A stretch of 64,000 bases of DNA from Nannocystis sp. Its GTDB lineage: Bacteria; Myxococcota_A; Polyangia; Nannocystales; Nannocystaceae. Shown here piece after piece: positions 29,148 to 37,491 of this stretch. Position 1 is the stretch's first letter. Every line of letters begins with the position of its first letter. The notes beneath the pieces are model-generated. The model saw nothing but the letters and a program-made list of their open reading frames with translations. It was not told the origin of the DNA and did no database searches. The stretch is taken from positions 1-64,000 of the forward strand of contig NZ_JADJNN010000003.1 of NCBI RefSeq assembly GCF_016714285.1. Reading direction: 5' to 3'. Position numbers and translations under genes: made by a program.

Positions 29148-30647
29148 GTGATCAAGGGCGCCGGCGCGGAGCGTCTGGGGGCGGTGCTGCTGCCGCTTGC
29201 GCTGGCCTGCGCCCACCAGCGCCCCGGCGACGCGTCGCACGGTTGGGACTACGAGGTCACGCCCACGCCGCAGCTCGACCGCCTCGACGTGACCCTGTGC
29301 TTCCACGACGCGATCCCCCGCAGCCTGGTCGCCGACGAGGCGGGCGCGGCCCGCTACATCCTCAGCCCTCGCGCAGTCGCCAACGGCCACCCGCTGACCC
29401 TCGCGCCCGACGGCGAGACCCTCGACACCCGCGGCGCGACCGGCAAGTGCCTCGCCTACGCCGTCGACCTCGCGCGCATGGCCGAGGAGGTCGAGGAGCA
29501 GCACATGGTCCGCGTCGGTGGGGTTGTGGCCACCAGCCCGCACCTGTGGCTGTGGCGTCCAGGCAAGCTGATCCGCGAGGCTGATGTCAGTCTGGCCTTC
29601 AAGCTGCCCGCCAGCGTGCAAGCCTCGGCGCCCTGGCCCGTGGACGACCGCGGCCGCCACCGCCTGCCCTACACCGCCTTCAGCTGGGCCTCGCAGGTGG
29701 TGCTCGGCGAGTTCGACGCGCTGCACTTCACCAGCGCCGGGACCGAGTTCGACGTCGCGGTGATGAAGCTGCCGCGCGAGATCTCCGACGCCGGCCTGCA
29801 GCGCTGGCTCGACACCGCCGCCACCACCGTCGCCGGGCTCTACGGCGGACAATTCCCGGCGTCGCACATGCAAGTGATCGTCGTGCCCTACCCGGGCGGG
29901 GGAGATCCCGTGTACTTCGGGATGGCCCTCCGCGGGGGCGGGCCTGCGGTCCAGCTGCTGATTTCGGCCGCCGCCGGCGACGACGAATTCCCCGGCGAGT
30001 GGGTCGCGATCCACGAGCTTCTCCACCACGGCATGCCCTTCGTCCAGCGCGACGACGCCTGGCTCTCGGAGGGCTTCGTCACCTACTACACCGAGGTGCT
30101 GCGCGCCCGCGCAGGCTTTCACAGCGAGCGCGACGCCTGGCAGGCGCTGCTCGCCGGCTTCGACCGCGGCAGCCGCTCCGGCGCGGGCCAGAGCCTCGCC
30201 GAGGAGAGCCGGCAGATGCACGAAAACTTCGCGTATCAGCGGGTGTATTGGGGCGGGGCCGCGATCGCGCTGCTGGCCGACGTCGCCTTGCGTGAGGCCG
30301 GCAGCTCGCTCGACGCCGCCATGCGTCACCTGCAGCGCTGCTGCGCCTCGACGCTGCGCGTGTGGCCAGCGGGGCAGATCTTGCAGGCAATGGACGACTC
30401 CGGGCCCGCGCTGCAAGGCTCATCAGGGCAGGCGAAACTTGAGGCCCCGAAACTTGAGGCCCCGAAACTTGAGGCCCCGAAACTTGAGGCGCTTGCCAGT
30501 CCGATCTTGCGCAGCGCCGCCTTCCCCGACTTGACGCCTGTCTATAGGAAGCTCGGGGTGAGTATGGTAGACGGGGAGCCAACGCTGGATGAGTCCGCTC
30601 CCGTCGCCCATCTCCGTCGCGCGATCTTCTCGCAGCCCCGGCCGTAA
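29148..30647 (+). CDS. Gluzincin-type metallopeptidase lipoprotein
   Basis: Protein of 499 residues starting at GTG 29148, with lipobox LALAC. The zinc site is HELLHHGMPF followed by WLSEGFVTYY, the HExxH...E arrangement of M1/M61-like gluzincins, near residues 287-310. The N-terminal region resembles the beta domain of M61 glycyl aminopeptidases. Residues about 429-448 consist of four KLEAP units encoded by a 15-base tandem repeat. Probably a periplasmic or surface peptidase. An open question is whether it acts on the small peptide-type lipoprotein encoded next on the same strand. Confidence 0.85.
   Translation: MIKGAGAERLGAVLLPLALACAHQRPGDASHGWDYEVTPTPQLDRLDVTLCFHDAIPRSLVADEAGAARYILSPRAVANGHPLTLAPDGETLDTRGATGKCLAYAVDLARMAEEVEEQHMVRVGGVVATSPHLWLWRPGKLIREADVSLAFKLPASVQASAPWPVDDRGRHRLPYTAFSWASQVVLGEFDALHFTSAGTEFDVAVMKLPREISDAGLQRWLDTAATTVAGLYGGQFPASHMQVIVVPYPGGGDPVYFGMALRGGGPAVQLLISAAAGDDEFPGEWVAIHELLHHGMPFVQRDDAWLSEGFVTYYTEVLRARAGFHSERDAWQALLAGFDRGSRSGAGQSLAEESRQMHENFAYQRVYWGGAAIALLADVALREAGSSLDAAMRHLQRCCASTLRVWPAGQILQAMDDSGPALQGSSGQAKLEAPKLEAPKLEAPKLEALASPILRSAAFPDLTPVYRKLGVSMVDGEPTLDESAPVAHLRRAIFSQPRP
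30432..30491 (+). repeat. 15-base tandem repeat, four copies, in frame
   Basis: Unit CCGAAACTTGAGGCC repeated four times with changes only at the edges, encoding KLEAP units within the metallopeptidase. Confidence 0.9.
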
Positions 30648-30835
30648 TGCCGGGACGCTGACGATCGTTCGCCGGGTTGTCGCCGCGTCTGCCCCCGTAC
30701 CAGACCAGGTATTGGCTAGCAGCGCGGCGAATCGCAGGCGCGTGGTCCCTCGGCCAGATGAAACCAGGTGACCAATCCGGGCCACGTACGGATGGCGCGT
30801 CACACCCCACCAAGCACACACAGGAGAAAACCATC

Positions 30836-31075
30836 ATGAACGTCAAGCACATCGCCGCCACCCTCGCCATCCTCGGCTCGACCTCCTTCGCCATCGCCGG
30901 CTGCGGCAAGAAGCCGGAGGGCACCGAAGTCCCCGCTGGCGACGGCGCCGGCAAAGAGCAAAGCTGCGGCGCCAATAAGGACGGCAAGTGCGCCGGCGAC
31001 AAGAAGCCGGCCGACGCCGCCGACGCCCCGGCCGAAGCCCCCGCCGAAGCTCCGGCCGAAGCCCCGGCTCCCTGA
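30836..31075 (+). CDS. Candidate MNIO-modified precursor peptide, lipoprotein-type
   Basis: Small protein of 79 residues with AGGAG nine bases before the ATG. Residues 1-22 form a signal peptide ending in the lipobox IAGC, so Cys23 may be lipidated. The core SCGANKDGKCAGDKK has two cysteines spaced as in HvfA/bufferin-type precursors (CG-x3-K-x-GKC), whose cysteines DUF692 enzymes convert to oxazolone-thioamide or thiooxazole groups. The tail is four APAE/APAP units. It lies directly upstream of a DUF692 and a DUF2063 gene, separated by a terminator hairpin. By analogy, a metal-binding exported peptide; the modification is inferred, not shown. Confidence 0.72.
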   Translation: MNVKHIAATLAILGSTSFAIAGCGKKPEGTEVPAGDGAGKEQSCGANKDGKCAGDKKPADAADAPAEAPAEAPAEAPAP

Positions 31076-31106
31076 GTCGCGCCGACTCCCTGAGTCGAGC
31101 ACCGCG

Positions 31107-31143
31107 GGCCAGGGTCTCTCCGGAGGCCCTGGCCTTTTGTTCT
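31107..31143 (+). terminator. Rho-independent terminator or attenuator after precursor gene
   Basis: GGCCAGGG (31107-31114) pairs perfectly with CCCTGGCC (31127-31134) across a 12-base loop, followed by TTTTGTTCT. Its place between the precursor gene and the enzyme gene would give more precursor than enzyme transcript. Confidence 0.8.
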
Positions 31144-31155
31144 CCTCTGTGAGCC

Positions 31156-32055
31156 ATGTCTGTCCCGAGCGACCTGTCCCTTCGTTCAGCCACCGCGCCC
31201 ACCGGCGTGGGCCTCGGCCTGCGCGGTAGCTTCATCGCGGAGGTCGACGCCGGTGCGGCCGACGGCCGCGTCCCCTTCTTCGAGATCTCCCCCGAGAACC
31301 ACATGCACCGCGGCGGCGCCGGTCCGGCGCGGCTCGCCCGCATCCGCGAACGCTTCCCCGTCCTCACCCACGGCCTGTCCATGTCGATCGGCGGCCTCGA
31401 GCCCCTCGACTCCGACTACTTCGCCACCCTCCGCGAGTTCCTCGCCCCCTTCGGCGAGCACTGGCACTCCGACCACCTCTGCTTTTGTGGCGTCGACGGC
31501 AAGCAGCTGCACGACCTCCTGCCCGTCCCCTTCACCAGCGCGTCCGCCCGCCGCCTCGCCGCCCGCGTGCGCGAGGCCGCCGACCGCCTCGAGCGACCCA
31601 TGGCGGTCGAGAACATCAGCTACTACCTGCCGCTCGGCGTGCCCAGCGTCGACGAGCCTGAATTCATCGCCGAGCTGCTCGAGCGGGCCGACTGCGGCCT
31701 GGTGCTCGACGTCAACAACGTCTTCGTCAACGCCACGAACCACGGCTTCGACGCCCGCGCCTGGCTGGCCCGCATCCCGCTCGCGCGGGTGGTCCAGCTG
31801 CACATCGCCGGGCACGAGTTCTGGGATGACGTCGAGCAGACCCTGATCATCGACACCCACGGCGCGCCGGTGCGGACCGAGGTCGACGAGCTGCTCGCCT
31901 GGGTCATCGAGCGCACCGGCCCGCTGCCGGTCCTGCTCGAGCGTGACAACAACATCCCCGCATTGCCGGAGCTCCTGGCCGAGCGCGACCGACTGCAGGC
32001 AGTCTATGATCGCGCGCTCGCACGCCGGGAGCTCGCGGCCGGAGGCCAGCCATGA
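31156..32055 (+). CDS. DUF692 / MNIO multinuclear non-heme iron oxidative enzyme
   Basis: TIM-barrel protein of 299 residues of the MbnB/TglH/ChrH/HvfB family, which uses two or three irons and oxygen to rearrange peptide cysteines. Conserved elements: FFEISPENHM, HGLSMSIGG, WHSDHLCF, AVENISYY, LDVNNVFVNATNHGFD, QLHIAGHE, DTHGAPV and a late LLERDNN; their His, Asp, Glu and Asn side chains supply the metal ligands. The start ATG lies inside a CATGTCTGTCCC repeat word, so the first dozen residues (MSVPSDLSLRSA) are probably repeat-derived. Overlaps the next gene by four bases (ATGA). Confidence 0.92.
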   Translation: MSVPSDLSLRSATAPTGVGLGLRGSFIAEVDAGAADGRVPFFEISPENHMHRGGAGPARLARIRERFPVLTHGLSMSIGGLEPLDSDYFATLREFLAPFGEHWHSDHLCFCGVDGKQLHDLLPVPFTSASARRLAARVREAADRLERPMAVENISYYLPLGVPSVDEPEFIAELLERADCGLVLDVNNVFVNATNHGFDARAWLARIPLARVVQLHIAGHEFWDDVEQTLIIDTHGAPVRTEVDELLAWVIERTGPLPVLLERDNNIPALPELLAERDRLQAVYDRALARRELAAGGQP

Positions 32056-32864
32056 CCGAGGACCGCGAGGGCGCCGCGATCGCGGCCTTCGCCGCCGCGA
32101 TGTGCGAGCCCGACGCGCCCGCGCGCATTCGCGACGATCTGCCCACATACCTCGCCGAGCACGGCGTCGACCCGGCCGACCGCGAGATCCTCACTCGCCA
32201 CCGCGACCAGCTCCTCGTCTACCGCGCCATGGTCCACAGCCGCCTGCGCGGCGTGATCAGCGAGTATCTCCCGCGTACCGTGGCGATCCTCGGCAAGCCG
32301 CGTCTGCACCGGGAACTGAGCGCCTTCATGGCCGAGCAGGCCCCGCGCTCGGTGTACTTCCGCTGTGTGCCTGGCGAATTCCTCGCCTGGGCCGCACCGC
32401 GCTGGCGCCTCGACGATGCCCTCCCGGCCCACCTCGTCGACCTCGCCAGCCACGAGCTGCTCGATCAGGAGGTCCACGACAGCGTCGCCGGCGGTGAAGC
32501 AGCCAGCGGCCTGCCGCTCGCTCTCGACCGCCCCGTCCAGCTCGACGGCAGCGTTCGCCTGCGCCGCTACGCATTCGCGGTCCACCGCAACGACGACCCC
32601 CCGACCCGCGAGCCGACGGCGCTCCTCGCCTATCGCGACCGCGACTCGTTGCGCATGCGCCTGCTCGAGCTGACCCCGCGTGCCGCGGCCCTCTGCAGTC
32701 ATCTCTTCGCCGGCGCTTGCCTGCAGACCGCGCTCACGGACACCTGTACGGATTGCGGCGAAGTGATGAGCGACGAATTTCTCGCCGCGATGGCCAGCTT
32801 CCTCGCCGACCTGGGCGATCGCGGCGTGCTCCTCGGCGCCGCGGACAGCTGCCCTCCGGGGTGA
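32052..32864 (+). CDS. DUF2063 (HvfC/BufC-type) partner protein
   Basis: Protein of 270 residues translationally coupled to the DUF692 gene. The N-terminal half matches DUF2063 (YRAMVHSRLRGVISEYLPRT, FMAEQAPRSVYFRCVPGEFL); this domain, once annotated as DNA-binding, is the usual partner of DUF692 enzymes and is thought to present the precursor peptide. A C-terminal beta/alpha part (PTALLAYRDRDSLRMRLLEL) completes the family length. A late CTDCG cysteine pair is unusual. It supports reading 30836-32864 as a modified-peptide operon. Confidence 0.88.
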   Translation: MTEDREGAAIAAFAAAMCEPDAPARIRDDLPTYLAEHGVDPADREILTRHRDQLLVYRAMVHSRLRGVISEYLPRTVAILGKPRLHRELSAFMAEQAPRSVYFRCVPGEFLAWAAPRWRLDDALPAHLVDLASHELLDQEVHDSVAGGEAASGLPLALDRPVQLDGSVRLRRYAFAVHRNDDPPTREPTALLAYRDRDSLRMRLLELTPRAAALCSHLFAGACLQTALTDTCTDCGEVMSDEFLAAMASFLADLGDRGVLLGAADSCPPG

Positions 32865-32929
32865 TCACACATGAATCTCGTATCTTCGTCCTTGCTTCGT
32901 TGATCTGCCAGTGAGATAGATTGTCGCAG

Positions 32930-33280
32930 ATGTTTCCGAGGGCGAGGCTGCGCCTGCTCTGGATCTTGCTGCTCATGCCGATGCTGAGCGTGCTGGGTCT
33001 GGATCTGCATCGCGTCCATCACGCCCAGGAAGAAACCGTCGAGCGCGCCGCACCCGTGACCCCACAGGCGGTCCGGCGCGAGACCGGCGAGCTAAACCCC
33101 GGCCAGTCCAACAAGACCAGCCCGCAGCGCCTCCACGCGGGCCTGCACCTGCAACCGGCGTTGACGCTGTCCGGCCCGAGCGCCGCTGACCTCGCCCCCG
33201 CGGTGGCGCAGGCCTGGGTCCGCCATGACAGCGTGAAATGGTCGCCGTGGCAGCCACGCGGCCCCCCGTCGGTGATTTGA
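32930..33280 (+). CDS. Small His-containing membrane or exported protein
   Basis: About 116 residues from ATG 32930. One hydrophobic segment (LRLLWILLLMPMLSVLGLDL) is followed by LHRVHHAQEE, then a polar Pro/Gln-rich region with no recognised domain. Its position, 65 bases after the DUF2063 gene and just ahead of the efflux genes, and its histidines make a metal-related role possible, but nothing proves it. Homologues not recognised. Confidence 0.5.
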   Translation: MFPRARLRLLWILLLMPMLSVLGLDLHRVHHAQEETVERAAPVTPQAVRRETGELNPGQSNKTSPQRLHAGLHLQPALTLSGPSAADLAPAVAQAWVRHDSVKWSPWQPRGPPSVI

Positions 33281-33302
33281 GATCCTCATCCTGCGGTCAT
33301 CG

Positions 33303-33323
33303 ATCGGAGCCCCGTGCTCCGAT
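33303..33323. promoter_or_regulatory. Inverted repeat upstream of MetA-like gene
   Basis: ATCGGAGC-CCCGT-GCTCCGAT: eight perfect pairs with a five-base centre, 46 bases before the next start codon and 22 bases after the previous stop. No T-tract follows. It could be an operator or a weak terminator. Confidence 0.45.
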
Positions 33324-33369
33324 GAATGACCTGCGCCCGTGATCCAAATCCGCCAAGGAGCTGCCTTTC

Positions 33370-34617
33370 ATGGCTCCCCCGTCTCTGACCCCGATCTTGG
33401 GGGCAGCGATCGCCGCTGCATTGGTTTCGTCGTACGTCCCACGCACGAGCGCCGCTCCGCCTCCTCCTGAGCCGATCTCCATCCCCGCTTCCGACACCAC
33501 CCCAGCCTCGCCCGAGCCCGCCCCGGGCCCGCTATTGCGCGAGGCGACCGCCCCCGGCGCTCCTGTCGCCCCTGTTGTTTCTGGGCCGACCGTCCCGACT
33601 GCCCCGGCCCCGCAGGGCCCGGCGCAGCCCGTGGTCCATGAGTCCGCCCCACAGCGGCCGGAAGCCCCCACCGAGGTGAGGGCGCCCAGCTATTGGGCCC
33701 CGTATCCGCCCCCGAAGCCCGAGGAGTTCCCGCCGCCCGAGGCGCACGAGCCCTTCGACGCCAGCGAGCGCAACAATATCTTCAATCAGAAGATCTCCGG
33801 CGAGTGGGATCCCGAGAAGATCATCAACACCGACCGTCCGGACTTCACCGACGTCCTCCCGACCGTCGGCAAGCACGTCTGGCAGACCGAATCCGGAACC
33901 GCATTTCGTCACCGTGTCGGCGAGGGCTACAGCTTCAATCGCACGTCCGTGCCGGAGACCACCCTCCGCCTCGGCGTCAGCGACCACTTCGAGCTGCGCA
34001 TCAAGTGGGACAGCTTCATGTTCTCCCAGCGGACCGGCACCGCGAACGGCGGCACCAACGAGGGCAAGAGCGCCTACGGCTCGGACTTCCTGGTCGGCTT
34101 CAAGTGGCTGGCGGTGCCCCAGGCCGGCTGGTTGCCGGGGCACACCTTCCTCGGCACCCTCACCTCTCGCATTGGCACCGGCGGCCCAGCCCAGACCCTG
34201 ATCCAGCCCGGCGTCAACTGGGTCTACGGCTGGCAGATCAACAAGTGGATGGTCCTGCGCGGCAGCACCGGCGTGGAGATCGTCATCGTCACGCCCCAGC
34301 ACCGGCTGGTCGACGGCGTCGAGACGCTCCAGCCCAGCTCGGCCCGCACCGTCTTCGACCTCCACCAGTCGGTCGTGACCTACATGCAGGTCGTCAAGCG
34401 CCTCGGCATGTACCTCGAATGGTTCAGCTTCTACGACCACGGCGCCGAGCGCACGCACCAACACAACGGCGGCGTCGGCTTCTACATCTACCTGACCCCC
34501 AACATCCAGATCGACCTGCGCGGCGGCGGCACGATCGTCGGCACCCACAACGAGGTGTTCACTGGCGCGGGCATCTCATTTCGCGGAAAGTACAAGTATA
34601 AGAAGCGTAAAAATTAG
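33370..34617 (+). CDS. Outer-membrane MetA-pathway-like transporter
   Basis: Protein of 415 residues with AAGGAG nine bases before the ATG, a signal peptide (LGAAIAAALVSSYVPRTSAA) and a 90-residue Pro/Ala-rich linker. From residue about 150 the pattern IINTDRPDFTDVLPTVGKHVWQTES and alternating strands match the Phenol_MetA_deg outer-membrane family, frequently annotated as transporter. The end (GISFRGKYKYKKRKN) is basic instead of a typical barrel end. Co-oriented with the fusion protein and pump further on, but separated from them by the minus-strand TolC-like gene. Substrate unknown. Confidence 0.78.
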   Translation: MAPPSLTPILGAAIAAALVSSYVPRTSAAPPPPEPISIPASDTTPASPEPAPGPLLREATAPGAPVAPVVSGPTVPTAPAPQGPAQPVVHESAPQRPEAPTEVRAPSYWAPYPPPKPEEFPPPEAHEPFDASERNNIFNQKISGEWDPEKIINTDRPDFTDVLPTVGKHVWQTESGTAFRHRVGEGYSFNRTSVPETTLRLGVSDHFELRIKWDSFMFSQRTGTANGGTNEGKSAYGSDFLVGFKWLAVPQAGWLPGHTFLGTLTSRIGTGGPAQTLIQPGVNWVYGWQINKWMVLRGSTGVEIVIVTPQHRLVDGVETLQPSSARTVFDLHQSVVTYMQVVKRLGMYLEWFSFYDHGAERTHQHNGGVGFYIYLTPNIQIDLRGGGTIVGTHNEVFTGAGISFRGKYKYKKRKN

Positions 34618-34632
34618 TACGAGCAACGGCCC

Positions 34633-36063
34633 TCAACCTGCCACAATCGTCTGGATCGGGCTGCCGAGCATCGACTCCAGCGTGTACACCGCGTCGTAGT
34701 AGGCCCGGTACGCGTCCAGCGCCTCGTTCTGGATGCGCAGGAAGTTCTCGCGGGCCACGAACACCTCGAGGATGTCGACCTCGCCGAGCTCGAAGGCCCG
34801 TTGCAGCAGGTTCAGGTTCTCAACGAAGCGCGGCACTACCTCCACCGAGTAGGTCCGCACCCGCTCGGCCGCCGTGTTCACCGAGTCGACCGCCCGCCGC
34901 GCGCTGAGGGCCAGCGTGTAGCGGGTCGCCTCGAGCTCCTGCTCCGCGACCGTCAGCTCCGCCCGCGTCTGCGCGCGCGCGGCCTGGTTGCGCTTCCACA
35001 GCGGAATCGGCAGCGTGAACATCACCAGGGCGATCTTCGAGGCGTTGATCGTCGCGCCGGGCTCCCACTCGCGGCCGAGGTACACCCCGAGCTGCGGCTC
35101 CGGCAGGCGGTCGCGCTGGGCCGAGACCGTGCGCGCCTGACCGAGCCCGACCGCCGCCTCGCGGGCCTTCAAGGCCGGGTGCTCCTGCTGCACCCGGGCG
35201 ATCAGATCGGCCGCGTCCCGCACCCGCACCGGCGGCTCGAGGACCCCCGCCGGCGCCACCAGCTGCGGCGGCGGCCAACCAGCCATCTCGGTCAGATGAA
35301 TGCACGCGAGCCGATACTCGAGGTCCGCGTTGAGCTTGTTCTGCCGCGCCTGCGCCAGCTCGCCGGTGGCCACCCGCACCCGCAGGTTCGAGATCTCGCC
35401 CGCCTGCGCCCGCCGCGACGCCACATCGAGCAGGCGGGCCGAGAAGGTCGCCGTGCGCTCCGCCGTCTGGGCCCGCGCCCTCGCCAGCAGCGCCATGTTG
35501 TACGCGTAGTGCACCTGCGCGTAGGTCTCCCACTGGATCTGCGCCAGCTCCTTGTCCAGCAACTCGCGGTAGCGACGCCCGGCCTTGATCCGCAGCCCAC
35601 GCTCGCCGCCAAACTCGAAGGGCTGATTCAGCGTGCTCTGCAGCTCGAAGTTGGTGCCGAGCTGGTTCCAGCGGGCCCCCGCGCCGACGTACAGCTGCGG
35701 GTTGTCGACCATCAAGGGCTTGGCCCCGGCGATCGCCGCGTCGCCGATCTGCAGGCGCGAGCGGGCCACCCGGACCCGCATCGCATTGTCTCGCGCGTGC
35801 CTCATGACCACGTCGAGCGGCAGCATCTGTGCCCCGGGCAGCAGGCTATCGCCGGCGCCTTGTCCCCGGCTGGGCGAAGCCTGATCGAGCGGGTCCAGCG
35901 GGTCGAGCTTGGCCGTCGGCGCGTCCATCAGCGGCGGCGGCGCAGTCGTGGTGCCCCGCGCCGGCGCGGCGTGCAGCGCGTGGGCCGGGTACGAGGCGGT
36001 CGCTCCGGCGAACGAGACCAGCGCAGTCACCAGCGCACGAGAGCCGCGAGACATGAAATTCAT
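34633..36063 (-). CDS. TolC-family outer-membrane efflux protein
   Basis: About 476 residues from ATG 36063, giving a signal peptide (SRALVTALVSFAGATASYPAHA); a longer frame to 36207 would overlap the divergent promoter region. Two homologous halves of the outer-membrane efflux family are visible, with long alpha-helical stretches (RARAQTAERTATFSARLLDV, ARAQTRAELTVAEQELEATR) and FELGEVDILEVFVARENFLR. It forms the exit duct for the resistance-nodulation-division pump encoded on the opposite strand. Divergent from the fusion-protein gene, with 230 bases between. Confidence 0.9.
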   Translation of the reverse strand: MNFMSRGSRALVTALVSFAGATASYPAHALHAAPARGTTTAPPPLMDAPTAKLDPLDPLDQASPSRGQGAGDSLLPGAQMLPLDVVMRHARDNAMRVRVARSRLQIGDAAIAGAKPLMVDNPQLYVGAGARWNQLGTNFELQSTLNQPFEFGGERGLRIKAGRRYRELLDKELAQIQWETYAQVHYAYNMALLARARAQTAERTATFSARLLDVASRRAQAGEISNLRVRVATGELAQARQNKLNADLEYRLACIHLTEMAGWPPPQLVAPAGVLEPPVRVRDAADLIARVQQEHPALKAREAAVGLGQARTVSAQRDRLPEPQLGVYLGREWEPGATINASKIALVMFTLPIPLWKRNQAARAQTRAELTVAEQELEATRYTLALSARRAVDSVNTAAERVRTYSVEVVPRFVENLNLLQRAFELGEVDILEVFVARENFLRIQNEALDAYRAYYDAVYTLESMLGSPIQTIVAG

Positions 36064-36293
36064 GAGAGTCTGATGCTGAGGCCTCAAGACCCAGGTGGCC
36101 GGGCCGTGAGCGACTCTAACATGCTGTGTTTCGAGCCCCGAATCTTTGCCGGTCTCCACGGCCCGCAAACCGCGTTCCTTCGCGTGAGGGTCATCTCTTG
36201 ACTTCATCGCCTGCTGCGGTATTGCATGGACCGGCGCGCGCGCAGAGCCGCATTTCTGACTCTCGCGTCGTACGTCCTTCTGTGTTTCTCAGC

Positions 36294-37481
36294 ATGCCCT
36301 CCACGTCGCCGTCTCGTCCGCCGAGCAAGGCTCCGCTCGCGTCGTTCGCCTCCTGTGCCTGCGTCTTCTGGGCCGTAGGCCTGCTCCTGGGCGGCGCCTG
36401 CTCCGACAGCGCGGCATCCCCCAACGACCAGCCAGCGGCCGCCCCCGAGCTGCCCTACTTCGACAACGGCGTCGTCCGCCTCCCACCCGCCTTCGCCGCC
36501 CGCATCGGCCTCAAGACCCAGGTCGCCAGCGTCACCGACATCTCGCCGGTGGTCTATGTCACCGGCGTGCTCGAGTTCGACGAGCAGCTCATCGCCGCCG
36601 TCGGCTCGCGCATCTCCGGCCGCGTGAAGGAGGTGCGCGTCATCGAGGGCACCAAGGTGAAGCCCGGTGACACCCTCGCCACCATGGAGAGCGCCGAACT
36701 CGGCAAGGCCCAGGCCGAGATTTTCTCCGTCAAGGCCCGGGCCCAGTACGCGGGCTCCGACGAGGAGCGCAAGAAGAAGCTGCTCGCCGAGGGCATCGCC
36801 TCCCAGCGCTCGCTCGAGCTCGCCTCGCAGGAGTCCCTCGTCACCAGCGCCGAGCTCCGCGCCGCGAAGCAGCGCGTCCAGGCCTTGGGCGGCAGCGACA
36901 ACAGCAAGGCCCTCGGCGTCATGGCCCTCACCAGCCCGATCCACGGCGACGTCGTCAAGGTCCACGTGTTCCGCGGCCAGGCCGTCGAGCCCAGCTACAC
37001 CGCCTTCACCATCGCCGACCGCAGCTCGCTGTGGGTCCGCCTGTCCGTGTTCGAGGGCGAGGTCGGCAACGTCCGCGTCGGCGACATCGTCGAGCTGTCC
37101 GCCCAGGTCAGCGCCGACGAGGTCCTCACCGGCACCGTCACCTTCATCAACACCGTGCTCGACCCGGTCACCCGCAGCGCCGAGGTCCGCGTCATCGTCC
37201 CCAACGAGAAGGGCCGCCTGCGCGTCGGCCAGGCCGTCAACGCCCGCATTCGTCCCAGCGCCGCCGGCAAGCGTGCGCTCGCGGTGCCCCGCAACACCGT
37301 CGTGCAGGTCGACGGCAAGCCCACCGTCTTCGTCGCCATCGACGACACCGGCGTGGTCCCCCGGCCCGTCGAGCTCGGGGTCCAGGGCGCCGACCTCGTC
37401 GAGATCACCAGCGGACTCAACGAGGGCGACAAGGTCGTGATCGAGGGAGTCTTCGCCCTGAAGTCCGAGCTGTTCCGATGA
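36294..37481 (+). CDS. RND efflux periplasmic adaptor (CusB/CzcB type), lipoprotein
   Basis: About 395 residues from ATG 36294; the signal peptide ends in lipobox GGAC. The membrane-fusion-protein pattern is clear: barrel-sandwich VTGVLEFDEQLIAAVGSRISGRV and VIEGTKVKPGDTLATMES, a hairpin (AKQRVQALGG), the second lipoyl half SPIHGDVVKVHVFRGQAVEP, then VWVRLSVFEGE-like (here LWVRLSVFEGEVGNVRVGD) and NTVVQVDGKPTVFVA. It bridges the pump and TolC-like protein. The pump gene starts 10 bases after its stop. Confidence 0.9.
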   Translation: MPSTSPSRPPSKAPLASFASCACVFWAVGLLLGGACSDSAASPNDQPAAAPELPYFDNGVVRLPPAFAARIGLKTQVASVTDISPVVYVTGVLEFDEQLIAAVGSRISGRVKEVRVIEGTKVKPGDTLATMESAELGKAQAEIFSVKARAQYAGSDEERKKKLLAEGIASQRSLELASQESLVTSAELRAAKQRVQALGGSDNSKALGVMALTSPIHGDVVKVHVFRGQAVEPSYTAFTIADRSSLWVRLSVFEGEVGNVRVGDIVELSAQVSADEVLTGTVTFINTVLDPVTRSAEVRVIVPNEKGRLRVGQAVNARIRPSAAGKRALAVPRNTVVQVDGKPTVFVAIDDTGVVPRPVELGVQGADLVEITSGLNEGDKVVIEGVFALKSELFR

Positions 37482-37491
37482 AGCCCCGCCC

